Assembly: GCA_932521025.1 (NCBI GenBank)
Contig: OW051473.1
Span: 5,332,001-5,396,000, forward strand
Length of the DNA stretch: 64,000 nt
Origin: Oscheius onirici
Lineage: Eukaryota > Nematoda > Chromadorea > Rhabditida > Rhabditidae
Reading direction: 5' to 3'
In this document: positions 10,685-23,030 of the stretch, piece after piece
Layout of the letters: every line of letters begins with the position of its first letter
Numbering within the stretch: position 1 is the first letter of the stretch
Notes under the pieces: generated by a model
Seen by the model: the letters and a program-made list of their open reading frames with translations, nothing else
Databases searched by the model: none
Told to the model about the DNA's origin: nothing
Translations under genes and position numbers: made by a program

Positions 10685-12188
10685 CGCTTCCACCTATGAA
10701 GCTGGCTTTGTCCACTACTTGACGAGAACGGTAAACACGATCACTCTCAGTCAATTGGAATTGACTGAAAATCTGTACTTTCTTGAGAACTACATTTGTT
10801 TACTTACTTTTTTGCAGTGTAGAAAAGCTGCTTCGTTTTCACATGCCTGTAAAAAGACGTAATCGTGTAACAATAAGTTCACATAGGTTTCAGTAAGTAA
10901 GAAATGGTTAAGATGGATACACTCAAAGAATAAGTAGGTGCCCAAGGAGACAAATGGCCTACTAATATGAGCTTCCGTTGACCGTATTTGCACAGGCTAA
11001 TACGCAAGGTGCGAAGAGAGAGTAGTCTCTAGAGCAAACGGATTTTGTTACAAAACATTGAAATAAAGTTAAGATAAAGCATTGGGCACTATATTGCCAC
11101 TGACCAAAACAGTAGACGAAAGCTGAAGCCAGGAAAAGAGGGTATTGGTTTTCGGTAGGTTCGTGGATCGACGATGTGCAAACAGCGCCGCAGGATAAAT
11201 AATGCACCTCGCGCGAGCTAACAGTAGCGATCGCACAAGGAAGTCATACGGCTTAGACAAGACAGAGCATAGTCAAAGTTCACTGAGAATAATGTTAGAC
11301 AAGGTTCTTTGAAACTTGACACAACTTGAAAACTCTCAGATGCAAATTTATAACGGCGAAAAATGTGGTTCCATAAAAATCATGAAAAAAGTTGTCTCCA
11401 TCTGCCGAAGGGCTATAGGCCGGCATATGCCTGAAACAAGCCTAAAACGAAACATGATGTTGAAGCTAATAAACGCTACAACAGAACAAACAATGTTACA
11501 AAGCTGGATCTTGTCCAAAGTTATAGTTACACGAAGCTTCGATTGGTTAAGAATTGCTGACATGAGGTATGAGCGAATTTTGTTGATTATTACTAACATT
11601 TTACTTTTTGTTATTACTGTGGTACTTTTCCCATCATACGCCATACTTCCAGATCACTGCTCACTCCGTTCTTGAAAACAGTGTATGATGAATCAGGGAG
11701 TCATTTTGCTTTCTGCTTCGCCCGTTACGACTTACATCTATTTTAGTTTGTTCATACAAACAGTTGAAAGCATTATTGGTTTTATTTTTTTGCATATAAA
11801 TATACACGACAAACGACAGACCGTACAGGTTCGGCACTGTCGGAAGTAGATTTTTAATAGGCGACATATAGTACACAACAAGTGTTCAACAATCCCTCCA
11901 CTGATCTTTTGTTGCACTTTCCACCGATCAAAATACTTCTATAGTACCAGGATGTTTTACGCTTCGCTAGAACATTGACAAAGTTCGAGAGTTATTTACA
12001 TTTATCAGTTTTGTGATGCGAGAACTTTCTCCGTTCGAGAGTTAATGCGTCTCGTTCAGACTGACCTATCGAACTGTGTACGGCATAGTAGCGAAAATCC
12101 TTTGAAAATAATCCTTAGGTTTTATCATATGAGAAACTTGTTATTTTAAGAAACATCATTCAACTTACTCTCTCTGTCCGCATCTGAA
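10685..12188. other. Intergenic region
   Basis: Open frames at 11316-11675 and 11348-11644 face each other on both strands and match no family. A minus-strand stretch at about 10810-10855 (CENEAAFLHC) could be a stray exon but has no frame-compatible partner. I see no supported gene. Confidence 0.4.
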
Positions 12189-13340
12189 ATGGGTTGGAGT
12201 ACAATATCAACAGGAGAATATGTTTGGGTTCTCTTTTCCTTTGTTTCTGCCCTGCTATACACCTACATCATATACACTATCATCAGTTGTAGAAGAAGTC
12301 ACACTAGTTCATTATTCACTGCTCCATTTTTCACAATAACTCTTGTACAAGTAAGTCAACGTCCTACACTTATAAGTTTCAATTTTAGGCGTTTCACGGA
12401 ATTTTCCTCTTCCTGTTGGTTAATGTTGTCATGAGACCTCGAAAGTTCCGGATAGTCATTTATCCAATCACAGATGACTCTCCGCTGGTTGAATGGACAT
12501 ACTACCTATATTCATTTATTAAGAACAACTTGTTGTTAAGTTATGTGGTTATAGCTGCCAACCGGATGACAGTATTTTTCTTCGAAACAAATTACAAAAA
12601 GGTGACGCAGACTCTTGCACTGACTGCAACAGTTTTCAGTTTTGGAGCGACGCGATAATTTACTGCATTTCATTTATTGTTTATACTTTGCTCATTTTGC
12701 TGCGACTGGTATCCTACAATCCCTCGTACGCCTTCAAAACAAATGTTGATACCCTCTCGGACCTTTTTATGTTCACAGTCCCACCTACCATGGATTTGGT
12801 AACTAAATCTTGAAGTGTACAAACTTTTCAGTTCGACTCGGTCGTGGATATTTCTCTTAGTATTGGAGCTGGTAGTGTCTGTTCGGTATTGTATTTACTA
12901 ACAGCTTGCAAGGCTCAAAAATCTACGATTTCCGGCAACAAAAAAGTAACTATCACCTATGATATCAAGCATACTTTTCCACAGAAACGAGAGTTGATCA
13001 TACTCCGGTCGGCATTTCTCACGTTTCTTTTGATGGTCCCTTCCGCCATTCGGGGAACAATCCAATGTTATGCGATCGTTTATAATAATCAAATAATTAA
13101 AATAATATCGAACCGATCAGCGTTAGTGAGAATTTAATATAATTCGATACTGATTGCAGCACATACGTCGTCGAAGTCATGTTCGTGGCGGAGCCGTGGA
13201 TTCTTGTTTTGACATTTCATTCGATACGCCAACGGCTAGCCCATGTTGTCGGATCAGCAGTTTTCAGTGGTTCGAACCTCGAAAATTCGTCTTCTAACGT
13301 GCCAACAAACGCACGACATCCCATATTTCATACGCGATAA
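12189..13340 (+). CDS. Seven-transmembrane serpentine chemoreceptor (srv/srg-like)
   Basis: The start ATG is at 12189 (MGWSTISTGEYVWVLFSFV). Five introns of about 38-50 nt join in frame to give a seven-helix protein of about 315 residues. Hydrophobic helices include the first (WVLFSFVSALLYTYIIYTI), a helix-3 area with NNLLLSYVVIAANRMTVFF, and a last helix (MFVAEPWILVLTF) followed by HSIRQRL, a tail typical of the srv/srg group. The stop TAA is at 13338-13340. The last intron needs the donor GC|GTTAGT at about 13120 to keep the final helix in frame. Such receptors act in chemosensory neurons. The ligand and exact family (srv or srg) are not resolved. Confidence 0.8.
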
Positions 13341-14176
13341 AGTCATTTTGTTCAGTTGCCATTGTCTCTACTGCGTGAACGGATTATACCCGTTTATAGT
13401 CCGTATTAGACTTTTTGCCTTGAAGCATTAAGAGAATGCTAATCGGTCAAGGTACAACTGAATATCCTGTCTCCGTGCAAAAGAGTTGTATTTTGCGTGA
13501 AAATGTTCTCAATTTTAGGAATTTTCAGGGCTAGACTGTGTTCGGACAAACAGTATTTGTAGATAAGTAAAATCATCCGAGCATGTTCCAATAAGCAAAG
13601 CACTCGAGCAGTACAGATATTGTTCTCACTGAACTGAAATAGCGTGTGAACTCGACAACCTTTCTCATCTCAAACATGTTCAAAGTATTTTATCCGGCTG
13701 CTGTAGCCTATGTTAACACAAAAGATGCTTGAACCTCTTTTGTTTTCCACCTCTTCCCTCTTAAAGCATATCTTGTAAATGCTGTCACGGCTCAGATCTC
13801 ACCTTACCGAACAATAAAATTCGTATCTTGCTGAATAGACGTAAAATCTTCAGACATCAGCACTTTTTCTATCGATACTTAAGTTCACGGATTCCACGTT
13901 CAGTTCAGATTATAAGCGTCGCTGCTCTAGGTTTGTTCATATTCAAGCGGTCTTTCAGCTTCAGTCAAGCTGTTTAGAATTCGATGAGTTCAGCATCATT
14001 GAGCTTTGTTAAGGCATTTCGAAGCGATCTTGTTATTTTATAATCTGTGTCTCTGCAGTTAGTACCGTCCTTAAGATAGTTTCTGTTTGATACCTTCAAT
14101 ATTTTCGTTGAATATTTTTAGCAGCTTGGATTTTTTCAATGTTCATTTTTTTCTTATTTTAGAAGAAACAGCTGCA
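13341..14176. other. Intergenic region
   Basis: I see no gene. The last part is T-rich and ends in TTATTTTAG just before the next start codon, which could be a trans-splice acceptor. Confidence 0.4.
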
Positions 14177-14839
14177 ATGAACGCCGTAAAGTGGAACGTA
14201 CCACGATCCAAGTCTGCTTTTGACATCTCCACGACGGCTATTGACGAGTTTGTGCCTCCTGGTCATGTCCCTGTTGGTATTCGCCCACTTCGCTTTGTGC
14301 AGTCTGTTCTGGACAAACGTGATAAACTGCTAACTGCTCAAGGCGATGAGTTTCTGAACATCACCCGAAGAGCGTCAGAAGTTCCTATGGGAAAGCCAGT
14401 GAGTGTGAAAAGTGAGCTCAATGTACTTCACAAGTTCAGCCTACGCCACAAACACATGGAGTGCGTAGACAGAGCTTATTCGACAAAGCAGTCAACGGAA
14501 CTCTGAAAAATGACCTCAAGGTATCATTAAAATCTGTGTTGCTATGCATTTTCCTTAGAATTTGTGGGCTCGACGGTCTTCTCTGAGTCTTTTCAAGCCT
14601 AAGTCTCAAAATTCTCCCATTGCGTCTGACGAAGAGTCCTTGCAGTCATCTCAAGAAAGTCTTGATGAACTGATGAAGTGAGTACTCGTCATTGCTCATT
14701 GGATCTTTTGTTTTCCAGGGAAATGGGTGGCTTCTTTGTTGTTGACAAAGCCGCATGGGTTCCACCACAGGATGAAACTCCTGCACTGCCTCCGCCAAAA
14801 CGTCGTTTCAGCTTATTTGGTAGGAAAAAGGATGAATGA
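14177..14839 (+). CDS. Unrecognised Ser/basic-rich protein
   Basis: The start ATG is at 14177 (MNAVKWNVPRSKSAFDIS). Four exons join in frame, the first intron (14399-14439) being only about 41 nt. The product is about 180 residues and looks largely disordered. It has a VPPGHVPVGIRPL-like stretch near the N-terminus, basic-Ser patches (ARRSSLSLFKPK and KRRFSLFGRKKDE) that resemble kinase target sites, and an acidic/Ser block between them (SDEESLQSSQESLDEL). The stop TGA is at 14837-14839, under 100 nt from the convergent GPCR gene. No family is recognised; it could be a nematode-specific cytoplasmic protein. Confidence 0.65.
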
Positions 14840-14932
14840 AAACAAGACTTTCGTATGACTTTATTCTGCGAATAAACATGTGTATGAACAATAACCGTAC
14901 AGTACTCGATGATGTCAAACTTCAAAAGCAAA

Positions 14933-16367
14933 TTAGCGGAAGACTCGACAACCAGCTTTTTGTTTCTTGTTCGATTTTCTCCATGAACAAAGAAGCTTCA
15001 GACCTTGACACCTGAAAGTATCTTCATGAATCACTATAGGGTAATACTTACCTTCCGTAAATAAACGGATTTATGACGCTGTTCACAACAACGAGTATGG
15101 TCAACGGATATGTGTCGTCCTGGTAGTTTTTGTAAGTGTCGAACGACAACAGCAGCCACCTAAAGTTCTTTGTTGAATGTGATTATTTCTTTGCAAAATG
15201 ATCTAAGTCAACTCGCGTCATTGCATTTCCAGAGGCTAATTATTCGTTTCCATCAACTCACCAGCAGAGCAAATTGTAGGGCAACCACGTTATGACATAG
15301 GTTAAAATTAGCATCAGGGTGATGCGAAGAGAACGAACTTTCGCACGTCTGAACTTATCCTGGCCGCGAAGAGTTCGGATAGAAACTAAAAGATGAGATC
15401 AGTTGAATGTCAAATTTCTCTCGTACCAAAACTCTCTTTTTCCTTCTTTCGTTCGTGACTGTGCTCCTTGTTTCTTCCACAAGTAGACAGCTTGCTGATC
15501 TCACTCATGTACATTGCGGAACTTCCTTCTTCATTATTCAGAGTTTTGTAAATGTCCTGAAAACTGAACTTTATTGCGTCTCCCATTTTCAAACCTTAAG
15601 GATAAGAAAATAACAGATGACGAGTACGACAACCGGAATGTAGAAGATGATGGCATTATTCACAACTGTGTAGAATTTCATCCACCAAAAGTCGTTATCC
15701 GTCATTTCTTGTCGTGTCACAATCTTTTCAGCCCAGACTGAGAGACATTGTTTAAATCCGGGCAGTTCAACCTGAAATATTTGGTACACCAATACGGAGA
15801 ATCGAAATCACTTGATTCCATATGAAAAGCTGCGGAGACATTGAGATGGCAGCAATGCCCCAAGCCATAACCACCATTCTCGGAATGCGGCTGTGGCCCA
15901 CGGCCGATATCCAAAGTGGGTGCCGAAGAGCACATAAGCGGTAAACGGCAATGCAAACCATGATGTTAGAGCTAAAAATTGGGAAGTATGTTGGTGTAAT
16001 TGATGTATGCACCTTATGGCAAAGACAAATGCGTCGAAGAATCGCATAAATTTGCACATTGCTACTCCTGCAAGCCATTCGTAACTGATCAGCCATCCCA
16101 CAAGCCCAGGCACGTATATACCAAGAACCTGAATATGTGGTTTTGTGAAAAATTAATAGAGCATACCAAAATATCAGATATGTTCAGATTGATATGTAGA
16201 AGTAGCAAAAAGCTTTTGGCATGGCGATAGCGTCGCAGCATGTAGATCAACGTACTGATGTTAACTGGTAGTCCAATCAGTACTAGACAACTGAAGATCA
16301 TGACTTGTGCCAAATCTGCGGGTAGCATTGATGATGTTTCAGTCTCAGTATGGTTTCCGTGTTCCAT
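14933..16367 (-). CDS. GnRH/AKH-receptor-like neuropeptide GPCR
   Basis: The start ATG is at 16367 (MEHGNHTETETSS, with an N-glycosylation motif). Helix 1 contains GLPVNISTLIYML, helix 2 LHINLNISDIL, and helix 3 ends in VCIAVYRLCALRHPL in place of DRY. Helix 4 has WGIAAISMSPQLFIW, helix 5 IIFYIPVVVLVICYF, helix 6 LMLILTYVITWLPYNLL and helix 7 VVNSVINPFIYG. A Lys/Arg-rich tail is added by a last exon (stop 14933-14935). The NSVINPFIYG end and overall spacing fit the nematode gnrr group within rhodopsin-class receptors. It would sit in the plasma membrane and bind a peptide of the GnRH/AKH/corazonin type. The particular gnrr member cannot be named. Confidence 0.8.
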
Positions 16368-18759
16368 TTCTGGAAATGTCGTCTGTAAAGCGAGAACGAA
16401 AGTGGAGAAGTTAGAGAGCTGTATTTATGCACGGCTGAGCGGTTGTTAGAGTTTCGACGTAAATAAAAACAATCGCATCTTAAATTTTCAAGCCAAAATA
16501 GACTTTCGGCGGTTCGTTTTCAACAAAAGATAGAAATGAACTAAAGTGCAGTGATATCGAAAACTTAGAACAGAATTATAGTGGACGAGGATTAGAGGGA
16601 AAAGGAGCTGTTGGTAAGTTCATATTTCTGAGTTCAGAAGGATAGATTTAGTGTTTCTCAAAATGACACAGCATCCCGAGAAACAAGCAGAAATGATCAA
16701 TGAAAAGAACACTTGAAAGGAGGAAGATTGAAAGCTTCAAATTCATTTAGCGAGTTTCGAACTTAGCCCGCGGTGTTTTCACCGCCGGTACCAAGAAACT
16801 GCGACCATAAAAATGTCATAAACGTACGCACTAGCAGATGCTCCCGTATTTATGAGCAAGATGACTCTTGCAAGTAGCTGAAAAATAGCAGCACATGCAG
16901 GTTTCCGAGCATTCCGAGTAATGTGAGCAGAAAAAAAATCTCTGCTCCAGACAATAACATAAAGAGGAATTAAACTTGATCGAACATGCGCTTCATATTT
17001 TGGAGCGAACTGCTGAATTGGCTAAAAAGAGAATTCAGAAGAACACCTGAGCTTATTCAATTTTAAAGGGGGGAAAGTGCAAAAATCTCGGAAGGATGGG
17101 GGAAAGTTTAATTATTAGTTCTCAACAAACAAAATTTCAATCCGGAAGAAACGAAAACCAGATACAAGTTTGGACCCGAGTTCTCTCACGTGAATAGACC
17201 AAATTTATCCAATTTTGGAGATTTAAAACAAGCAAATAGAAAGTCGTTCCTACGGTATTAATAAATACGACCAGAGAGTTCAAGGTGCCAACTGCTTTCT
17301 TAAAATGAGTGACCAGACAATCTAAAATAATTGGCGCCTGGGAGTTCATTTCAGAAAGGCAGCTTGATTTTAATTGCAGTTATTAGGGTCGGTCGCAATT
17401 AAATGTTGTAAAAAACTTGGAAAATAAATGTCGAATGCTACTTTCTACGAATTCCCCTCAGAGCAGGTGAAGAAAAACAAGATCAACACGTTCGCTCACG
17501 AAATGAGCAAAAGTATAAGGGTGACACGTTGATCATCATTACTGCTGACATGAAAACCGACTCTTCAGGACACTTCCTCTTGCAGAACACACTTTGAGGA
17601 AAATGTTCAAACTTCCACCGACAAAAACGTTAAGAGTTTGTAATAAAGATCGATGGATACTAGCAAAGTAAACCTGAGCACGAGTAATTTATGTATCCTG
17701 CTTACTATGCGATTACGTCTATCGGAGATACTTTCAGGACGAGGAAAAGAGAGCAGGACAATTGCTGTCTGGATGAATCCGTTGGTTAGATACATCAAAA
17801 ATATGTTGATCACCACCAATAATTACAAAAAAGAAGCCGACAACAATAATTACATGTATCCTGGTTGTTCATTCTCAAAAGATGTAACAAAATGGTAAAC
17901 CCTACTTCGTGCTCTCATACAAAATGCGTTTTATCCGTGAGAGTCCAGACTAAGAAACAGCTGAACTTTGTCAAACTGAACTTTTTATAGAAGCTACACA
18001 GTGTGAGAATAGGGGGAAGAGTCAACGTGGTCGGGCTCAACGACTAATTGACAGTGGATTAAATGCGTGGAAAGGGGACCGTCTTGCCACCATAATCCCC
18101 ACTAAGGTGGTAGAACAAAAGGCCGTTTACATCATTTCTAGTGAAACGTGAATAAAATAGTTGCAGCAACGCGGAACGTTCTCAATAAGGAATATATGTT
18201 GCGTAGATGAAGTATGAAAATGGGATGGCCTCACGAAAAGTTCAATGACGGATCGACACGCAACTTGTTTTATATTCCACGTGGTATGACCTCTTCAACT
18301 TGGATTTGTCCTCTGTTTCAGCCGAACCTAAGAAAACAGCTAGGACAAAATGTGGCTGCCATCATTTGCAAGGCTAAGCCTGTGATGAGAGTCCAACGAT
18401 AGATAGCTTTTAATAACACCGTCAATGAGGTTCGGCAAAATGTGAAACTAAATAATAGAGCATGGCAATGATCACGGACGAAGCTTTTTTGCTCAAGCAC
18501 AAAACACAAATAAATTGAACTAGTTAGGACGATGATTGTGATGGTTCTCACTGCAGTGAACTAATAAACGTGAATAAGGGATTCCCTTGCTCCTTCCAGG
18601 AATAAGATTTTTAGTCTTCAATATAACTGTTAGACAGAAACGGCTACGTCTCTAAGTTTAAGCCAACACCACTTGTAGGGTGTGGGAGAGTTTAATTTGG
18701 AGCAACAATTTAAAGTGTGGAAAACAAGATCTGAAACCAAGTCACATACACAACACTTT
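16368..18759. other. Gene-poor region
   Basis: This is AT-rich sequence with only short open frames on both strands and no start, splice or domain evidence. I see nothing I can support as a gene. Confidence 0.4.
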
Positions 18760-19330
18760 TCAACTTTTGCAAAGGTGCACAAGAGCAAAAGAGCAAATGT
18801 TAAAGTCTCTTGAGAAGGAAGACTAAGGTTTGCATGATAGACTAGCGTTATGTTAACAACTGACGAGACGTGGCGTACTTAACTTGCAAATAATGAGCCC
18901 ACGCTAAAACTCACGAGAGTATTTGACTATTTATGAAAATCTGTAGAACATAGAAGAGGACAAAATTAATGTTCTTCGTCTCACCAAAAAGATTACCGAG
19001 AACGGCAGAAAACGAATGGGAAGTTATGTTTTGGCTGAGTAATAGATCCAATCTCGAAAGAGGCTAACGGCTCAGCAATGGATCTCTGAGGTTTTGAGGT
19101 CTGACCACATGCCAACAAAATGTACTTTTCCTGGAGAAGTTGGCTGCATATTTTGGTGTTTGGTTAGGTACAAGGTAAAGGGGGTGTAAGGAGTCTTCCA
19201 TTCATCCGAGATGAATAGCAAAATCAAAACATCGAGGCTAGGAACACGTTGAACGCTTTTTTAGCGGATGTTGTTCTCCGTTTAGAGGGGAACAATCTGA
19301 CCTTCAACAGCTTTTTTGGTCGTTGAAGCA
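18760..19330 (+). mobile_element. Possible decayed Tc1/mariner-like transposase
   Basis: Across several frames, with stops and shifts, the plus strand gives pieces in the order expected of a mariner-type transposase. These are VHKSKRANV (about 18775), LTTDETWRT (about 18853-18878, like the first catalytic Asp block) and DHMPTKCTFPGEV (about 19103-19142, like the D-x-P...KTKFP..VMVFG block). A piece FIRDEMNS is at about 19202. Terminal inverted repeats were not found and the likeness is weak. If real, it is a long-dead copy, and it ends close to the 3' end of the next gene. Confidence 0.3.
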
Positions 19331-19523
19331 CTACGAGCTGATATCCACCGCCATTATGGGCGGCGAACCTCTTCTTTGCTCAGAAAGACCGCGTCAGACT
19401 TTAAAATTTATGTGTACCCGTTTCAGTGAATCAACAACGATCGGAATATCTCTTTGGATAGAAAGACCAAGATTTTCAGAGAGAGATTGAGCAAGTAGAA
19501 GAGATGTTTTGGAGAAGGGGAGG

Positions 19524-20667
19524 CTATCGCATCCGCCAGACGGCTATCAGCACCGGAAGAAACGTCATCACAATTGAGGCAGAATTACTTCCATTACATC
19601 TGAAGAAAAATTGTCATCCTGTACAAAATTTGCACTTTCACTACACTTTGTGCTACTAGCAGATGTTTTCTGTTCAGTGAAAGATGTTTTAAGTGACAAT
19701 TATACAAGCACTTTGTTTGAAATGCTCACCTGTCCCCATAACAGCTGCAAAGTTGCACTTCGCCTAAAGCTGGAGGATCAGTTGTTTTAGCAGGGTTGAA
19801 CAAGTTTGCCCGGGACAAAGTCCTGCAGTGATTCTGAAACAAAAATGTTACCAATTCCAGTATTTGTCTAACGTTTTGATGGAATCTGTGTGTTCGAAGA
19901 GCAGTCTGGTTGAATCCGTTCCTCAAAACTCTATCCAAGCAGCCTCTAATGTGTTTATAACCTATTAACACCCCTAAATATGTATATTTTTTGAGTAAGA
20001 GGCTAGTCATACCTGCTTCAATGTCTGGTTCCAACATGGAAACACAAACTGAACTACAAGGCACTGTCGGCATCCCTCGTTCATTTCCAGGATCTCGACA
20101 GCGATCCGTGAACACCTAAAACGCAGGATTCAATTAGGTAAACAATAATTATTTCACACTGTCGTTGACTTTCAATCTTCTTGTCTTACAATGCAAACTA
20201 AACTCTAAATGGATAGCCAGCAAAAAAATTATTAAGATGTTTGCGTTTATGTAGGTCTTTATACAAGGCGCAATATGTCATAAATAGTCTAGCTTCATTT
20301 GTTTCATTTCGTTTCTATTCGTAAATATGTTAGTCTTGTAACTAGTTTTTATCACATTCCGGTCAAAGATGAAACCCATTAACAACCTATTCCTATAATG
20401 AAACAAACCTTTGGATATATGTAGGTGGCTTGAAGATATTTCCAACTATTCTGATAGGCGAGAGACATGCAAGAAAAGCATTCTATTTGGCGAGGTATTG
20501 AGCCTGAAATTGTCCATTATCTAGGAAGCGGGAGGCAATTATCTGAACCTCATTGTGCTACCTTTTTAGTTGCCCAAAAGTTCCCCAGCTAGCGCCATTT
20601 ACTCACCGTAATCATAAGCCTCGTGAATAGCATTGGCTACGACGAAAAATGTAGAAAGCAATATCAT
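19524..20667 (-). CDS. ODR-2/HOT-family GPI-anchored Ly6 protein
   Basis: The start ATG is at 20667, with signal peptide MILLSTFFVVANA. Exons then give CFSCMSLAYQNSWKYLQ, YIYPKVFTDRC, VPCSSVCVSMLE, HIRGCLDRVLRNGFNQT, HCRTLSRANLF and a final CSCYGDRCN. These follow the cysteine order and motifs of C. elegans ODR-2 and its HOT relatives. The last exon (about 19524-19605, acceptor TTTCTTCAG) supplies RCN, a small-residue site and a hydrophobic tail ending VLIAVWRMR, as expected for GPI attachment. The stop is at 19524-19526. ODR-2 is a neuronal surface protein needed for odour responses. This gene belongs to that family, but which member is not determined. Confidence 0.85.
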
Positions 20668-22840
20668 TTTACTGCTAGTTCCATGGCTCACAGGAATATC
20701 GAAGAAATGCTCAAAAAAGCTGGTAACGGAAGCAGTTGCAAAATGAAAGAGACTGGGCTGAGTGACAGGCACTTAGATTGATCAATTGATGGTGAACGGA
20801 TCAGTGGAGGAAGAAACAGTTGCCACGTCATAATTAGCTCGTAAAAATTGCCCTGACAGGTGCCCTGTTGTTTTCGACCCCCTAACGGCTGCACGACATG
20901 CTCTGCTATAACTTTACGCTCTAAAGAGCTGATTTCAACACTGTTGAAATTCGGCAAAGGTCTTCCCAAATGATCTGTGTTGCAAGAGTTTCAGGTTAGG
21001 AGAGCTTGAGCAATCACGAGCAGGGCAGTCACCTTGGTCACGAAATTGTAGCCAAAAGTCTGAGAAGTGGGCGTATAAGGAAAATCCTATAAATGACAAT
21101 GTAAATATAAAAGTAATTGCGAACATCTTGAACAATACTGTAGAATACAACAGAATGTGAAAATATTAATTTAACTGCTAAAGTTAAACTCAAAATTTGA
21201 AAAAATGGATCATGCCTACTGTAGGTGTTATGTTCTTCTATTATGTACATTTTTAGAATATGTTAGATTTTGTCCTTGTTCATATCTTTAGAGTATTATG
21301 AAAACAGAGTGTATAAACTTGTATGTCAATCATGACTACTCGGCAATGCTTATGTCGGAAATGAGAGGGGAAAGAGTTTCCGGAAAATGAATACGCGACC
21401 GATCACAGATGACGTGCGCGGTATGCGCCTCATGAAGGTGTTTTTTCTGAACAGGCCTACAAAAAATTGAAGTAATATCTTCAAGGAATGACGTGTTTAT
21501 TGGTAACGGGGTGTCCGGAAACACATGGGGAAGGGCGATTATCGCATGTTAGAGGCGGTCCCGCGGGAGCGCAAGACGCCGACTTCTTGGCAATCTGCGC
21601 GCCGACGATCACCGTAAGAAGTACGTAAGGGGAGTCGTTATAGAGTAGAAAACACTGAAGCAAGTGCTCTATTGATCCCTCGGCAATGAGTTTTATACGG
21701 ACTCGGAACTGATTCGTATAGACGAAAAGGAATTTTGAAGAATTGACGAAAGTAGGATTGTTTCTGCAACACCGTTAGTTATTAGCATATTTCAAAAGGT
21801 TGAAGCATGCTCGCTTTCAGTGTTTTCAGTGTGTTTCGTCCCCAAGATTTTGTTTCCCACTATTGGATTAGTAAGCTCCAAATCAGATAAGAAAAACAGG
21901 ATGGCGCCATGACCATCTCAACTTTTTATGTGGTTTTTCTAGGCCAAACTTGGGGGTATTCAGTCGGAAAATCACTCGCGACGTCCAGGCTGACATGTCA
22001 TTTCCGACAGGATGATAAGTCAGTGAGTGAAAAATAAGGGCAGGCCCATTAGATCCACTTCGTTCGAAGGCAAGATTAGCAACGATGCTGGGGAAAGAGA
22101 GTCTATTGACCCTTGACTACAATGTGTGAAGAGACATATGTGCAGTTATAATGAGATTAGATGGATGTCTATTACGCCAATTAGCTAAATGCTTACGGTA
22201 GTCGAAATCTAGTGTAAGAAGCGGTTGCTGAAAAAGCTAATGCATCACGATAGCTGACAGATACAAGGGCTGATGCCGAGGCACCTGTTGCTTTTTCGCG
22301 CGCAGAGTGCGGGCTTTTACAGAACGGAAGCTCCGGCCAGAAAGAGGGTGTGAATGTGTCCCTAGCGAGTAATGCGGGAAACCGTTTCCGATTCGATTAT
22401 ACGTGTCCTGCATAGTAAATTAACAACTTGATTGGGTGTCTGGGAATCCTCACTTATCTTGCCCACAATAATGACATCCCACTTTTTACACATCCTATGA
22501 CCCAAACCACTTTTTGAGCAAAAAATTCTTGTCTTTAAGCACATGGTAATTATATTTAAGTAGCGTTAAGCAGCTACTACAAATCACGCGAAATAGAGGA
22601 AAAAAAGAACTGTCGAAACTTTGAGGAGCCTGTTAAGGTGCCAATATGCAGATTCGACTCGTCGCCGAGTGCATCTGGAGGCACCCGGTGGATACATAAT
22701 CATATTTGAAGACCAATGGGACGGGAAACTCAGGGGCGCATGAAAGGAATTCTTTATTAGGGAATGACTGTGATTAGCAACGCGCATAAGATCTTATTTG
22801 GGTGGCTAAGTATAAGTGCACAAGAACTTACTATACGTAC
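20668..22840. other. Gene-poor region
   Basis: This holds the upstream sequence of the HOT-like gene and other non-coding DNA. Short frames at 20935-21250 and 21481-21663 lack an ATG or splice context. A minus-strand stretch at about 22640-22750 with spaced cysteines could be a further exon of the candidate at 22841-23030. Confidence 0.4.
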
Positions 22841-23030
22841 GGACTTTCTTGTAGACTGTCTCACTGTACTCCGTCCTGACAAATTCTGTCAATCCGTCGT
22901 CATCTCGCCGAGGGTCTCGCAGTTCGGGATGCTCTCGCGGTCGAGACGGAAAGACGTCTCGACCGTAAGCATCTCGAATGGGGTCGTCGGCTATGACTTG
23001 TGAAAGCGACAGCAATGGCAAAAGCCACAT
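22841..23030 (-). CDS. Possible signal-peptide exon of an unknown gene
   Basis: A minus-strand ATG at 23030 starts MWLLPLLSLSQVIADDP, a plausible signal peptide. It is followed by a charged stretch (RDVFPSRPREHPELRDPRR, DDDGLTEF) up to a GTACGTA donor at about 22840. The base composition is clearly GC-richer than the flanks, which fits coding sequence. No second exon could be joined with confidence and no family is recognised. Confidence 0.35.

Noticed and set aside
21481-21663. Minus-strand Cys/Pro peptide (SCAPAGPPLTCDN)
   Set aside because: The first codon is TTG and no acceptor or second exon could be joined; left unannotated.
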